From contig OZ023273.1 of assembly GCA_964007475.1 (NCBI GenBank), positions 65,048,108-65,112,107 on the forward strand: DNA of 64,000 nt. The letters run 5' to 3'. A program made the translations under genes and the position numbers. A model generated the notes under the pieces. That model searched no databases. It was not told where the DNA came from and was given only the letters and a program-made list of their open reading frames with translations. The stretch's first letter is position 1. Each line of letters starts with the position of its first letter. Shown here piece after piece: positions 49,671 to 60,500 of this stretch. The DNA comes from Hybos culiciformis. Taxonomy: Eukaryota > Arthropoda > Insecta > Diptera > Hybotidae.

Positions 49671-51079
49671 TAATTTAATAAATTATTAAAAATATATAAA
49701 ATATATTATTCAAAAAAAAAAATATATATATATATATTATTTGGAAGAAAACTGAAAGGAAACTTAAAACTGAAAAATATAATTTAGATATAAGATTCGA
49801 AAATAAAAAAAATTCAATTGTGTTGTAGTTCGATGTAAGTTTTTTGTTTTTCGTTTTTGATTTAAACTTTTTTTTTGTTAGTTATTAAATATTACAGAGA
49901 ATTAAAAAGTTTGTTTTATTTTTATATAGTGAAAAACGAAAAAAAAAACCATCAATAAAATACTACCCCACAAATATATTTTTGATCTGGTCACCCTACT
50001 GTAAAAGAAAGAGAAATTAAAGAATAATTAACGTGGAAAAATTCCCTTGGCTTCTTTTATCTGTAGAAGAAAGGGAAATTAAAATAAAATTTAAATAAAG
50101 GAAAAGATAAAAGAAGAAAAATAAATAAAGTAAAGGGAACATAATTTATTTTTTTCAAGCAATATTTCTTACCCCTTCTACCTCTTCTTCAATAACTTCG
50201 TATTTGAATATAAAAACAATACCCAAACGTATTTTTTCTCTTTTGTATATTCTTCTTTATATTTTCTTCTCAAAAGAGAAGGGAATTTTTATGTTTTATT
50301 TTCTCTTGTTCTTTATTTTTTATTATAAATTATCTCTATATTCTCTCTTTGCAACTACCTCTCCCCTACGCATTAAAGCAGATATAAGATATGTTAACAA
50401 AATTTGTTATAACAACTCGTTGTCTATACAAACACATAGACACTTGTCAATATTATATCACTCGATCTTCGGTCTCGTGATATAATTTTGATTCGTGTCT
50501 ATGTGTTTGTGTGTATAGCAGAGAAATGCATGAGTACACTTGTATTACAAATCACTCGTGAATATACTTGATTTATTCAATTATGAATAGTTTAACTCAA
50601 AATAGAAACAAGTGTGAATATATGATTCATAATATTTTTTCAATACATTAGAATTGTATTGAGTTCTTTGCACCAAGTCAAATTTCTATTCGCAAGTATA
50701 GTGAATAGTGAAATATGTATTGCGTATATTGAATGCATTGGGTAATCTTCTAAGAATCTTCTATGAATAGTATTACGCAGTTCTCACTCTGGTGTATAGA
50801 CTCCTCGTAATTAATAACAAATTTAGTATGTACGAGAAGTTATACACTTTTTTCAGCGAACCTTGTACACTTTATCGCATGCGAGAAAATCAAAAAATGA
50901 AATTATTATTTTTTATCGCATGCGACAAGATTTAAAAATAATTAATTTATAAACGCGTTTTAAGGCTATCAATAAAATTAATTAAAATAATTAATTTTTG
51001 ATTATTCTGCATCAAAAAAAAATTAATTCTTTAGTGGAAAAAGTAGTTTCTTCGTAATAAAATATTGTACTGTGAACAT

Positions 51080-52297
51080 AAATCTTCGGTGGATGGGCAC
51101 TTCCAGGAGAGAACCATCCACGCCGCTTGGTGTGAAGTTGGGGCAGGGTATCCACCAAAGTTCCCCCATACCGGCGTCCACCTAAAGTCCGACACTTCTT
51201 CAGAATGACCCATTTAAAAAATTTTTATTTTTACATAAACCTTCGGTGGATGGGAGAGAACCATCCATGCCGCTTGGTGTGAAGTTGGGGTAGGGTATCC
51301 ACCAAAGTTCCCCCATACCGGCGTCCACCTAAAGTCCGACACTTCTTCAGAATGACCCATTTAAAAATTTTTTATTTTTACATAAACCTTCGGTGGATGG
51401 GCACTTCCAGGAGAGAACCATCCATGCCGCTTGGTGTGAAGTTGGGGTAGGGTATCCACCAAAGTTCCCCCATACCGGCGTCCACCTAAAGTCCGACACT
51501 TCTTCAGAATGACCCATTTAAAATTTTTTTATTTTTACATAAACCTTCGGTGGATGGGCACTTCCAGGAGAGAACCATCCATGCCGCTTGGTGTGAAGTT
51601 GGGGTAGGGTATCCACCAAAGTTCCCCCATACCGGCGTCCACCTAAAGTCCGACACTTCTTCAGAATGACCGATTTAAAAAAAAATTATTTTTACATAAA
51701 CCTTCTGTGGATGGGCACTTCCAGGAGAGAACCATCCATGCCGCTTGGTGTGAAGTTGGGGTAGGGTATCCACCAAAGTTCCCCCATACCGGCGTCCAAC
51801 TAAAGTCCGACACTTCTTCAGAATGACCCATTTAAATTTTTTTTATTTTTACATAAACCTTCGGTGGATGGGCACTTCCAGGAGAGAACCATCCACGCCG
51901 CTTGGTGTGAAGTTGGAGCAGGGTATCCACTAAAGTTCCCCCATACCGGCGTCCACCTAAAGTCCGACACTTCTTCAGAATGACCCATTTAAAAATTTTT
52001 TATTTTTACATAAACCGTCGGTGGATGGGTACTTCCAGAAGAGAACCATCCACGCCGCTTGGTGTGAAGTTGGGGCAGGGTATCCACCAAAGTTCCCCCA
52101 TACCGGCGTCCACCTAAAGTCCGACACTTCTTCAGAATGACCCATTTCAAAATTTTTTATTTTTACATAAACCGTCGGTGGATGGGTACTTGCAGGGGAG
52201 AACCATCCATGCCGCTTGGTGTGAAGTTGGGGTAGGGTATCCACCAAAGTTCCCCCATACCGGCGTCCACCTAAAGTCCGACACTTCTTCAGAATGA
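51080..52297. repeat. Left-arm tandem array, eight ~157-bp units
   Basis: Units recognised by CTTCGGTGGATGGGCACTTC start near 51084, 51242, 51389, 51545, 51702, 51859, 52016 and 52174. Unit 2 lacks about 10 bases (GCACTTCCAG). Each ends ACACTTCTTCAGAATGACCC. Units differ at only a few positions, indicating recent array expansion or homogenisation. Short ORFs through the units are by-products. Confidence 0.88.
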
Positions 52298-52434
52298 TTT
52301 TGTTGGGTCAAAGAAAAATAAAAATTAATACTTATCTTTGAAATCTTTTCCTTCTTTATTTAATTTTAACATCTAAAGAAATAAAATTTATTTTTATTTT
52401 ACTAAGTTAAGTTCAAATCATTGTGTAATATATA

Positions 52435-53187
52435 GGGGTTGCACATTTGTCCACGGGACATTTGTCCGCGATTTGTTTTTGTATCCCGGACATTTGTCCG
52501 CGATTCGAAATGGCTTTTGTCCGCCGCGGACAAATGTCATTTGGCAAAATGTCATTTGACCGCCATAAAAATTAATCGCGGACAAATGACATTCTGCAAA
52601 ATGACATTTGTCCGCTAAATATCTGAAAAATCAATCGCGGACAAATGACATTTTGAAAAATGACATTTTTCCGCTAAAAATTTGAAAAATCAATTGTGGA
52701 CAAATGACATTTTGCAAAATGACATTTGTCCGCTAAAAATTTGAAGCTAAAGTGCAGATGACGTGAACCACTGAGAATCGGTACAACGAGAGGGTGGTGG
52801 GGGGCAGCGCCGCAAATCCCACTGACCAACCACCAGTCAACCCGCCCGCCCGCTGCCACCCACCAACCCTATAGTTGTCCGCGATTGATTATTCAAATTT
52901 TTATCGGACAAATGTCGTTTTGCAAAATGAAATTTGTCCGCGATTGATTTTTCAGATTTTTAGCGGACAAATGTAATTTTTCCAAATGTCATTTTTCCGC
53001 GATTGATTTTTCAGATATTTAGCGGACAAATGTCATTTTGCAAAATGTTATTTGTCCGCATTTTTCCAAATGACATTTGTCCGCGGCGGACAAAAGTTAT
53101 TTCGAATCGCGGACAAATGTAATTTTGATGTCCGCGATACAAAACCAAATCGCGGACAAATGTCCCGCGGACAAATGTCCAACCCCC
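52435..53187. mobile_element. Core of GGACAAATGTC palindromes nested in the foldback
   Basis: Starts GGGGTTGCACATTTGTCC and ends GGACAAATGTCCAACCCCC. The inside alternates ATTTGTCCGC and GCGGACAAATG words with CAAAATGACATT spacers. It is the same family as 46342-46755. It lies at the symmetry centre of the larger foldback, so either it is the original loop or it inserted there. It contains a foreign GC-rich insert at about 52744-52874. Confidence 0.65.
52744..52874. repeat. GC-rich insert sharing words with 3592-3643 and 47261
   Basis: Begins GCTAAAGTGCAGATGACG as at 47262, continues with CCACTGAGAATCGG, then GCGCCGCAAATCCCACTGAC and ACCACCAGT, the reverse complement of 3609-3640. GC content is far above its surroundings (CCCGCCCGCCCGCTGCC). 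It interrupts the GGACAAATG core. Confidence 0.55.
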
Positions 53188-53324
53188 ATATATTACACAA
53201 TGATTTGAACTTAACTTAGTAAAATAAAAATAAATTTTTTTTCTTTAGATGTTAAAATTAAATAAAGAAGCAAAAGATTTCAAAGATAAGTATTAATTTT
53301 TATTATTCTTTGACCCAACAAAAT

Positions 53325-53612
53325 CATTCTGAAGAAGTGTCGGACTTTAGGTGGACGCCGGTATGGGGGAACTTTGGTGGATACCCTACCCCAACTTCAC
53401 ACCAAGCGGCGTGGATTATTCTCTTCTGGAAGTACCCATCCACCGAAGGTTTATGTAAAAATAAAAATTTTTTAAATGGGTCATTCTGAAGAAGTGTCGG
53501 ACTTTGGGTGGACTCCGGTATGGGGGAACTTTGGTGGATACCCTACCCCAACTTCACACCAAGCGGCATGAATGGTTCTCTCCTGGAAGTGCCCATCCAC
53601 CGAAGGTTTATG
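53325..53612. repeat. Right-arm tandem array, two units, inverted
   Basis: Two reverse-complement units (GGGTCATTCTGAAGAAGTGT ... CCATCCACCGAAGG) correspond to the left-arm units. The 2:8 asymmetry means that unequal exchange or slippage has changed copy number in one arm. Confidence 0.87.
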
Positions 53613-53965
53613 TGCACAGTACAATATTTTATTACGAAGAAACTACTTTTTCCACTAAAGAATTAATTTTTTTTTGATGCAGAATAATCAAAAATTAATT
53701 ATTTTAATTAATTTTATTGATTTAAAGCCTTAAAACGCGTTTATAAATTAATTATTTTTAAATCTTGTCGCATGCGATAAAAAATAATAATTTCTTTTTT
53801 TAATTTTCTCGCATGCGATAAAGTGTACAAGGTTCGCTGAAAAAAGTGTATAACTTCTCGTACATAAATTTAGTTAACATATATTAAAATCTACTATTGT
53901 TCCCATACTTGGAAAAAAAATAGGTATCTTTTCAGTGATGCCATTTTCTTTTTTTGAAAAGCCAG

Positions 53966-54487
53966 TTTAGCACCCTTAGCACTTTTTTTTTTCCCTTTAA
54001 TGCCTTGAGCACAGCTAATACCGCAAAGCAATTTAGACCTACAGCAGAAACCGATTTTCTGCGTTATTTCTTAATTAATTTAAATAAGAATTATAAAAAA
54101 CGCAAGATATTAATTTTATTGATTTTTTGTAAAAAGAATTTCTTAAAATTATTTTATAATTAATTAGAAAACTGAATTTATTTTTTTTTTGCTCCTGACA
54201 GAATTGACTACGTCACAAAATAATTTTTTTGTTTCTTTTTCACAGCGTTTCTTTTGCATCGAAATTTGGTTTTGCTGCATTTTTCTGTCGCAATCATATT
54301 ATAAAAAACATAAGCAGTTGTTTGCAGTTGATTTTGTTTGCTTTCAGGTAAAATTAGCTGTGAAAAGGTTTCCGGAACATTCCTTCAAAAATTGCTTTGC
54401 GGTATTAGCTGTGCTCAAGGCATAAAAGTGCCAGAAAAAGTGCTAAGCATTTTTTCTTTTAATTTTTGGTGCTAAAAAAGTGCTAAA
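53966..54487. mobile_element. MITE with GCACTTTTT termini and 36-bp inner inverted repeat
   Basis: The left end TTTAGCACCCTTAGCACTT and right end GGTGCTAAAAAAGTGCTAAA are inverted with some shuffling. Just inside, AATGCCTTGAGCACAGCTAA and the following TACCGCAAAGCAATTT are exactly mirrored at 54385-54423. The loop is AT-rich, non-coding. TGAAAA occurs outside both ends but a definite target duplication is not established. Confidence 0.6.
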
Positions 54488-54595
54488 TGAAAATAAACGT
54501 GAATAAAACAATAAACGTCAATAAAAAACAGCTGGTAAAAAAATAAAACCCATCAAAAATCTTACCCGCGCAAAAAAAACCGAAGCATTAGACAG

Positions 54596-54895
54596 ATGAC
54601 TAATTATCAAAAAAAAATCGGATGGATTAACTGTAGAGTACAAGAGCGAGTTGAGGTAATCCGATGCTTTAAGTGTCTTGGCTACGGTCACAGGTCCAGT
54701 AACTGCAAGGGAAAGGAGAGAAAAAATGGAACTTGTTGGAAATGCGGAGTAGAAGGACACCTAGCGAAATCGTGCGATAGTTCTCCAAGATGTCTGCTAT
54801 GTGCGGAAAAGGGAAGAGAAGCCAACCACGTAATGGGCAGTAGAAAACGCGAAGCCTTTCTGGCCGAGCTCAAGAAAGCTAAAAAGTCAAGATGA
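54596..54895 (+). pseudogene. LINE ORF1 C-terminal part with zinc knuckles
   Basis: Gag-like nucleic-acid-binding protein fragment. It has two CCHC knuckles, CFKCLGYGHRSSNC and CWKCGVEGHLAKSC, and a partial third (CLLCAEKGREANH), preceded by the RVQERVEVIRC stretch typical of R1/LOA-type ORF1. The frame is open upstream of the ATG into sequence that no longer looks like ORF1, so the start is a truncation artefact. Its stop TGA overlaps the ORF2 ATG as ATGA (54892-54895), a common ORF1/ORF2 junction. Confidence 0.75.
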
Positions 54896-56959
54896 TAAAA
54901 ATTCTTCAATTAAACCTCGGAAAGTCCAGAGCATCCTTTGATCTACTTACGGAGGTTGTCAGAGAGAGAGAGAGAGGTGGACGTTGTTGTATTTAGCGAA
55001 CAGTGCAGAAAGCCCGAGTCACCTATTTGGTTCCAGGACAAATCGGAGAGAGCTGGAATAGTAATATGCAGGCCCGATCTACCTATTACAGGACATGGAA
55101 CCTCGGACCACGGCTATGTATGGGTAGAGACCGCAACGACTAGGATATACAGCTGCTATTTCTCTCCAAACGATGAGTTAACAGCTTTCGGTGAGGACCT
55201 GAATTCATTGGAGGACAGCTTAAGGTCTACTAGTAAAGAGATCCTTGTAACAGGGGACTTTAATAGCAAATCCCCCGCCTGGGGAGAACATAGACTGGAC
55301 AATAGGGGCAAGATGGTCTGTGAAGTAGTAGCGGCAAATAACCTGTTCGTGTTAAATAGAGGAAGCGAACCTACCTTTAGAAGAGGCTTGAGTAGCTCTA
55401 TTATAGACCTGTCTATTGTGACACCGGATATGGCAGGGAGAGTCATTAATTGGCGCGTTCTGGACCTATGTTCCTTAAGTGATCATATGTTTATAGAGAT
55501 CGTGATAACCAATAATACACTCAACCGTAGAGAGCCAGGGCAAAGCAATATAGATATGGGATGGAATACCAAGAAGCTGAATGAAACTAAGCTACTCAAA
55601 TACGTAGAGGAAGCTAGGGCCATAGAGGGCTTAGGATGGGTCAGTAATAGAGAAGACCTCAAGGACATCGCGGAGGAAGCAAAGCGAATGCTCGCAGCGG
55701 CGTGCAACGCATCTATGCCCAAACGCTAGCCAAATAGGCCAAACAGAGCACCCGTTTACTGGTGGACGGAAGAAATTGCCAATTTGAGGAGAGAGTGTAA
55801 CGCAGCGCGTAGACAGTGGTGCAGAGAGCAAGCAAATGAGGAACGCCAAAATTCTTATAGAGCGGCCAAAAAACGCCTCCAAAAGAGGATAAAGGCAAGC
55901 AAAGTAGAGTGCTGGAAGAATTTGTTAAAGGAGGTAGATAGTGACGTATGGGGCACTGCCTTCAAAATAGTCTGTGGAAAACTAGGGAGGAAACAAAACA
56001 TACCAGAGTTGAACAACCCTAACTCCGTTCAAGAAATAATAAGAGGCCTGTTTACAGAGAAACCAGATGACACAGGAACATCTCGACCGAATAATCACAT
56101 TGAGACGCCGGAACCGTTTACGGAACAAGAGTTGGGGCTGGTCGGTGATAAGCTGAAGGCGGGGAAGGCTCCAGGTCCGGACGGGGTGCCTAATGAAGTC
56201 CTTGTAAAAGTTATAAAACACTCCCCAGGCAGTCTTCTAAAGCTTTTTAATAAGTGTCTAGAGCAGAGGGTGTTCTTAAAGAGTTGGAAAAACCAGAAAG
56301 TAGTCCTGTTGAGGAAAAGAAGCAAACCGACGAGCCAGGCGTCATCGTACAGACCTATGTGTCTCTTGGACACAATGGGGAAAGTACTGGAAGGACTTAT
56401 TCTTCAAAGGTTAGACGAACACATACAGAGAAGGGGTGGTCTTTCCAACCGCCAATTCGGCTTCAGGAAGAGATTGTCGACGGTTCATGCTATTCAAGAG
56501 GTGGTGAATATAACAAAGCAGGCAAATCTGGGCACGGGTAGGAAAAAGGGCTTCACTGCCCTTGTCTCGATAGATGTTAAAAATGCATTCAATTCTGTCA
56601 AGTGGAAAGATATAACGGATGCCCTTGTCTCGATAGATGTTAAAAATGCATTCAATTCTGTCAAGTGGAAAGATATAAGAGCCAGAGAAGTACCCGGATA
56701 CCTACTGGATATCATCGCGGACTACCTGAAGGAGCGACAGGTTTTCTTCGAAGGAAAAAACTTCGAAGTCAAACAAAAGATGATATGCGGAGTACCACAA
56801 GGGTCCAAATTAGGCCCCTTCTTGTGGAATGTCGTCTATGATGACCTGCTGAACATGTTGCTACCGGATGGCTGCTTCCTGATAGGGTTTGCAGATGATG
56901 TCATATTAGTGGTTTCTGCCGTCGATTTGGACATACTGGAGATACGCACTAATGACTGT
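54892..56959 (+). pseudogene. LINE ORF2: APE endonuclease and reverse transcriptase, broken
   Basis: The ATG at 54892 opens KILQLNLGKSRASFDLL, the expected endonuclease N-terminus. A change in an AG-dinucleotide tract (about 54960-54974) shifts the frame. The +2 frame then continues with VVVFSEQ, GDFNSKSPAWG (about 55253), SSIIDLSIVTPDM and LSDHMF (about 55476), all APE motifs. An in-frame TAG (55727-55729) follows, then RT: APGPDGVPNEV, YRPMCLLDTMGKVLE, GFRKRLST, motif A SIDVKNAFNSVKW, GVPQGSKLGP and FADDV (56886-56900). Motif A is present twice. The C-terminal half after motif C is lost to insertions. At least two lesions plus the duplication make it inactive. Confidence 0.82.
56558..56677 (+). 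repeat. In-frame duplication of RT motif A
   Basis: A 57-base segment encoding ALVSIDVKNAFNSVKWKDI is present twice without a single difference (56558-56614 and 56621-56677), separated by six bases. The catalytic aspartate of motif A therefore occurs twice. Because the copies are identical, the duplication is young. Confidence 0.9.
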
Positions 56960-57492
56960 TGTTATCGCTCGACGATAACCTGCTCAGATTGATGAGATTG
57001 TAGCATAAATACGAGTAGAAATGATTTTCAGAATTATTAGTTGATTCAATAAAACAAGGTTCTCAAATTGTTGAATTTCTTTATTTACTTGTAGAATCAC
57101 TATAAATTTCCTACAAAGATATTTTTTTTATAAACCAAATAAAAATTAAAATTTCAAACCTACTTTTAGTTTTCTTTCTCCTCTGAATATTTCTCAAATC
57201 AATTAAATTATTTCAATTTCAATCTGAATACTAATAATTTCAGTAAATATTTTTAATTTTAATAAACAAAAAAAAAATTTATTTAAATTAATTTTGAATT
57301 CAAGTTAGCTTTAAGTTTGATTTCTACCTTCTTTCTTCAATCAAATAAAATAAAATCTAATAAAAGCGTTAATTCTAAATTTTTTTTCGAATTCGATATT
57401 CATTTCTTTTTTTTTCTTTTCGACGTTACGCTGATTATTGATGACAGCTGTTTTTCTTTTTACGATTCTTGTTGTCAGCTGCTTTCGTAACA
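56960..57492 (-). repeat. BEL 3' LTR
   Basis: 533 bases, TGTTATCGC...TTTCGTAACA. It is the 3' LTR in element orientation. On the minus strand it carries a TATAAA-like word (rc of TTTATA near 57128) and AATAAA (near 57080). It differs from the partner LTR at two sites near 57250-57282. Confidence 0.93.
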
Positions 57493-57503
57493 CTTCCCCC
57501 TGG
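57493..57503 (-). other. BEL polypurine tract
   Basis: On the minus strand CCAGGGGGAAG immediately precedes the 3' LTR (TGTTACG...), the expected position and composition for the plus-strand primer. Confidence 0.75.
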
Positions 57504-60500
57504 TATTGCGGTAACTTCGGTTATCGGTGTACCATTATTTGGCTGAACATCAAGGATCGCTAATTTGACTGCAGGTCTGATTGTACTAAGCGCTCCCAGC
57601 TACCGCCCATGTGTGGAGAAGCAGGAGGTATATATACCCATTTAGTGGTTGAAGTGATAAATGCTTCAGCTATTTTGTCTTTGTCCAGATTTTGTACAGC
57701 ATCGCGTAGCTCTCGATTAGCTCCTCTGAAATTTGTCCCATTATCACTATAAATTTCTGTTGGAGTTCCACGTCTTGCCATGAAATTTCGCAAATTAAGT
57801 ATGCATGAGTCTGTTGTTAAAGTGTGTGCTATTTCAATGTGAATGGCACGAATACATAAGCAAGTTATCAAGACACCCCATCGTTTCTCCGTTCTTCGCC
57901 CGACTGTTACCATCATGGGTCCAAAATAATCGATTCCGATATATGAAAATGGCCTGGTAAATGAGGATAATCTAGCTGCTGGCAGAGTAGCCATTTCAGG
58001 AGGATTCGGTTTAGCATTCTGATTTTTGCAGCTTTGACAATTTTTACGTACCTTTTTTAATGCTACTCTTAGGTGTGGAATCGAAAATTTCTGCCTTATT
58101 TCATTGATTACTGTTTCCTGATTGTAATGATGATACCGTCGATGATATGATGCGATTATTAACTGAGTTATGTAGTGCTTCTTTGGTAACAAAATTGGTC
58201 TTTTTACATCAAATTGAACATTTGCAGCTGCATCTATTCTTCCAAAAATTCGTATAACCTGGGTCTCATCTAAATATGGCGATTGTATATATAACGAACT
58301 GGACCTTTCTATTTTTAATCTGACCTCCGGTTTCAGTGTGTTATTTTTGGTTAAAATTGATACTTCATCCGGATAACAGTCAACTTGCGCTTGCCGATAT
58401 AATTGTATTTCTGCTCGAGCATATTCTTCTTGTGATATAGGACCAACTAACTTCATTATTTTATACTTGTTCGGTTTGATATTATTAATAAAACGAAACA
58501 CAAATGCTGTCGTTCGTACCAATTTTTTCCAATTTGAAAATCGCTCCACTTCAATTAACTTTTCCTGCAGGATGAAACTATGCATTAGATGCGGTCGTAT
58601 TTCTTCCTCGGTGGCCTTACTCTGAATAATATTTTGTGGCCATTGATCTTTTGGTAAATTCAAAAATTGAGGTCCCCTGAACCATCTACTTGAGGCTTTT
58701 AACTCTGGCCTTTTGCTCCATTTAGTGGCTTCGTCAGCTACATTGTTTTTGGTTGGAATCCAACGCCACTCCAGCACATCGGAGTTTTCCAATATTTCGC
58801 CAACTCTGAAGGCCACAAATTGACGGTACTTTCTTTGATCCGAATTCAACCAGCATAGTACAGTTTTTGAGTCAGACCAGAAATACCTGTCAGTAATTTT
58901 AATAGAAAGGTACTTACAAATGCTGCTAGCCAATCGTGAACCAAGCAATGCCGCCTGTAGCTCCAATCGTGGGATTGACAATATTTTTAAAGGCGCCACT
59001 TTTGTTTTCGCACCAACTAATGCTGCTGGCTGATCCACTAATTTTAAATAAGCAACAGCCGCATAAGCCCTTTCGCTAGCGTCGACAAATATGTGAAGCT
59101 GAACTTCCCCAGTCTCTGGCCAACATGTTGAAATGTAGCATCGCGGAATTTGAATATTTGGTAATTCTGATAAAAGTCGAGTCCAGGATAACCATATTTG
59201 ATGATGTTCATCTGATATTTCATCGTCCTATTTAATTGCTGATTTCCAAATATCTTGAAGCAACATTTACAACTGGATCAAGAAGTGAGCAATAAGCCCC
59301 ATTGGGTCAAAGATTTTCATCAACACCTGTAAGACTTCTCGTTTAGTGGGTTTTTGATTTCCGCATAATATACTTTCGTTTCCTTGGTTATACATTATAG
59401 AATACGTAAATGTATCTGTTAACGTGGACCACCACATACCCAAAATCTTTTCGGAACCAACTTCTTTGTTCATAGCTAAGTTTTTCTTACTACAGTCAGG
59501 TGTTTCACCAAAGGCTTGGCTTACATTTTGTGAGTTTGAAATAAAATTTCTAATTTCAAACCCACCTTGTCTGTGAATATATTTTACCTGCTGTGCCAAC
59601 TGAATTGCTTCTTCTTCCGTATCCAGGCTATCCAATAAATCATCTACATAGTGGTTTTCTACAATGGCGGTGACAGCTCTTGGAAATTTTTGTACAAATT
59701 GCTGGGCATTTTTATTTTTAACGAATTGGACACTGCTTGGTGAGCATGAGGCTCCAAACGTCATTACTTTCATAACAAAAACATCAAGATCGTCATTCGG
59801 ATCATTTCGCCACAAAAAACGCTGTGAATGCTGATCATCTTTCTTTATGTGCACTTGATGGAACATTTCTCGTATATCCCCACAAATAGCTACCTTTCTT
59901 TCTCGAAAGCGATGCAAAACACCCACTAGTGATGCCATTTGGTCTGGACCTTTTAACAACATAGAATTTAGTGAAATACCATTTGTTTTTGCCGCAGCAT
60001 CCCAAACAATTCTAATCTTTCCGGGTTTGTTCGGATTAATGACGGGAAATATTGGTAAATACCAAATACGTGGATGGAACTCTTGTATTTCTTGTTTGGA
60101 TAATTTTCTAATATAGCCTTGTTTTAAATAATCATCTATTTTTTGGTTTAAAACTTTGCGCAGCTGTGGTTCACGGAACATTTTATTTTCAAGGCATTGA
60201 TGGCGTTTCTTGGCCATAGGGTAACTATTAGGGAGCTGCACTTGCTCAAATTTCCAGATTAGGCCCGTTTCAAATTGATTACCTTTTCGAATTGTTGTCT
60301 CTTCTGATATCTTCAAGGATCGCTCATCTTCTACCGATATTAAACACTTAGATGATGGTACCACTCCGAGATTGTCCAAAGATATGTATTCCTTAACCAT
60401 TTGTTGTAATTTATCGTTGCTTGATTCTTGACAGTCACATGCATGAAACCCATGATACGGTTGATTATTGTTAGCATTATCGTAAATTTTGCTTTTATAA

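Larger units (their letters stand above)
48228..49998. mobile_element. hAT-type element, 1.77 kb, TSD CTGTAAAA, with nested foldback
   Basis: Ends TAGGGTGACCAGA and TCTGGTCACCCTA with the exact 8-bp repeat CTGTAAAA on both sides (48220-48227, 49999-50006). That word occurs once in intact units of the surrounding 62-bp array. Subterminal ACCCCATT/TGGGGTA words occur near the left end. Removing the foldback 48635-49670 and one 9-bp duplication leaves about 726 bases. No transposase ORF. Confidence 0.84.
47835..50090. repeat. 62-bp minisatellite, six units, split by two insertions
   Basis: Units begin (AAATTAAAGG or equivalent) at about 47846, 47908, 48111, 48173, 50013 and 50076. The MITE at 47954-48089 and the hAT at 48228-49998 sit inside units; each is flanked by a duplicated piece of the unit (TTTTA and CTGTAAAA). 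Confidence 0.75.
50828..53865. mobile_element. 3.04-kb foldback transposon with tandem-array arms, TSD AAATTTAGT
   Basis: Outer inverted arms of about 245 bases start ATGTACGAGAAGTTATACAC and are mirrored at the right end. The 9-bp repeat AAATTTAGT flanks the element exactly (50819-50827, 53866-53874). Moving inwards, each side has a tandem array of a ~157-bp unit (8 units left, 2 right, inverted), then a ~135-base inner arm (GGTCAAAGAAAAATAAAAAT and AAGTTCAAATCATTGTG), then a GGACAAATGTC core. Nothing encodes a transposase. The layout resembles Drosophila FB/Galileo elements, which also have modular, expandable arms; FB makes 9-bp duplications. Relationship by sequence is untested. Confidence 0.88.
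47600..53895 (-). repeat. Family A copy 7 (reverse), heavily interrupted
   Basis: Host sequence is recognisable at 47600-47953 (ATTCAATACACATGCAATCA, then AATAATATC and 62-bp units), 48090-48227, 49999-50827 (ACTCGTTGTCTATACA and hairpin apex TCGATCTTCGGTCTCGTG) and 53866-53895 (TTAGTTAACATATATTAAAA, TCTACT). The three large insertions removed together with one TSD each restore a continuous copy resembling 45286-45830. Confidence 0.6.
54560..56959 (+). mobile_element. R1/LOA-like LINE, 5'-truncated, interrupted by BEL
   Basis: A non-LTR retrotransposon fragment with the end of ORF1 and most of ORF2 on the plus strand. It stops at the BEL insertion and continues at 63456-63497 in the same reading frame (EIRTNDC then LRRVKRWMDRKGLE). 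GC content is visibly higher than in surrounding DNA. The 5' part of ORF1 is absent. Clade placement is from zinc-knuckle and RT motifs and remains approximate. Confidence 0.8.

Noticed and set aside
51031..52247. Minus-strand ORFs reading repeated HSEEVSDFRWTPVWGNFGGYP
   Set aside because: The protein repeats follow the 157-bp DNA unit and break at unit junctions; copies in the opposite arm are short and inverted. Considered a by-product of the array.
51080..53612. CRISPR-like repeat array
   Set aside because: Units are contiguous 157-bp tandem repeats without unique spacers, in a eukaryotic foldback element.
53954..54425. Two plus-strand ORFs of 69 and 78 codons
   Set aside because: They lie within the inverted repeat of the MITE at 53966-54487 and have no family features.
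54560..56959. Intact LINE
   Set aside because: Frame shift at the AG tract, TAG at 55727, duplicated motif A and loss of the C-terminal half.
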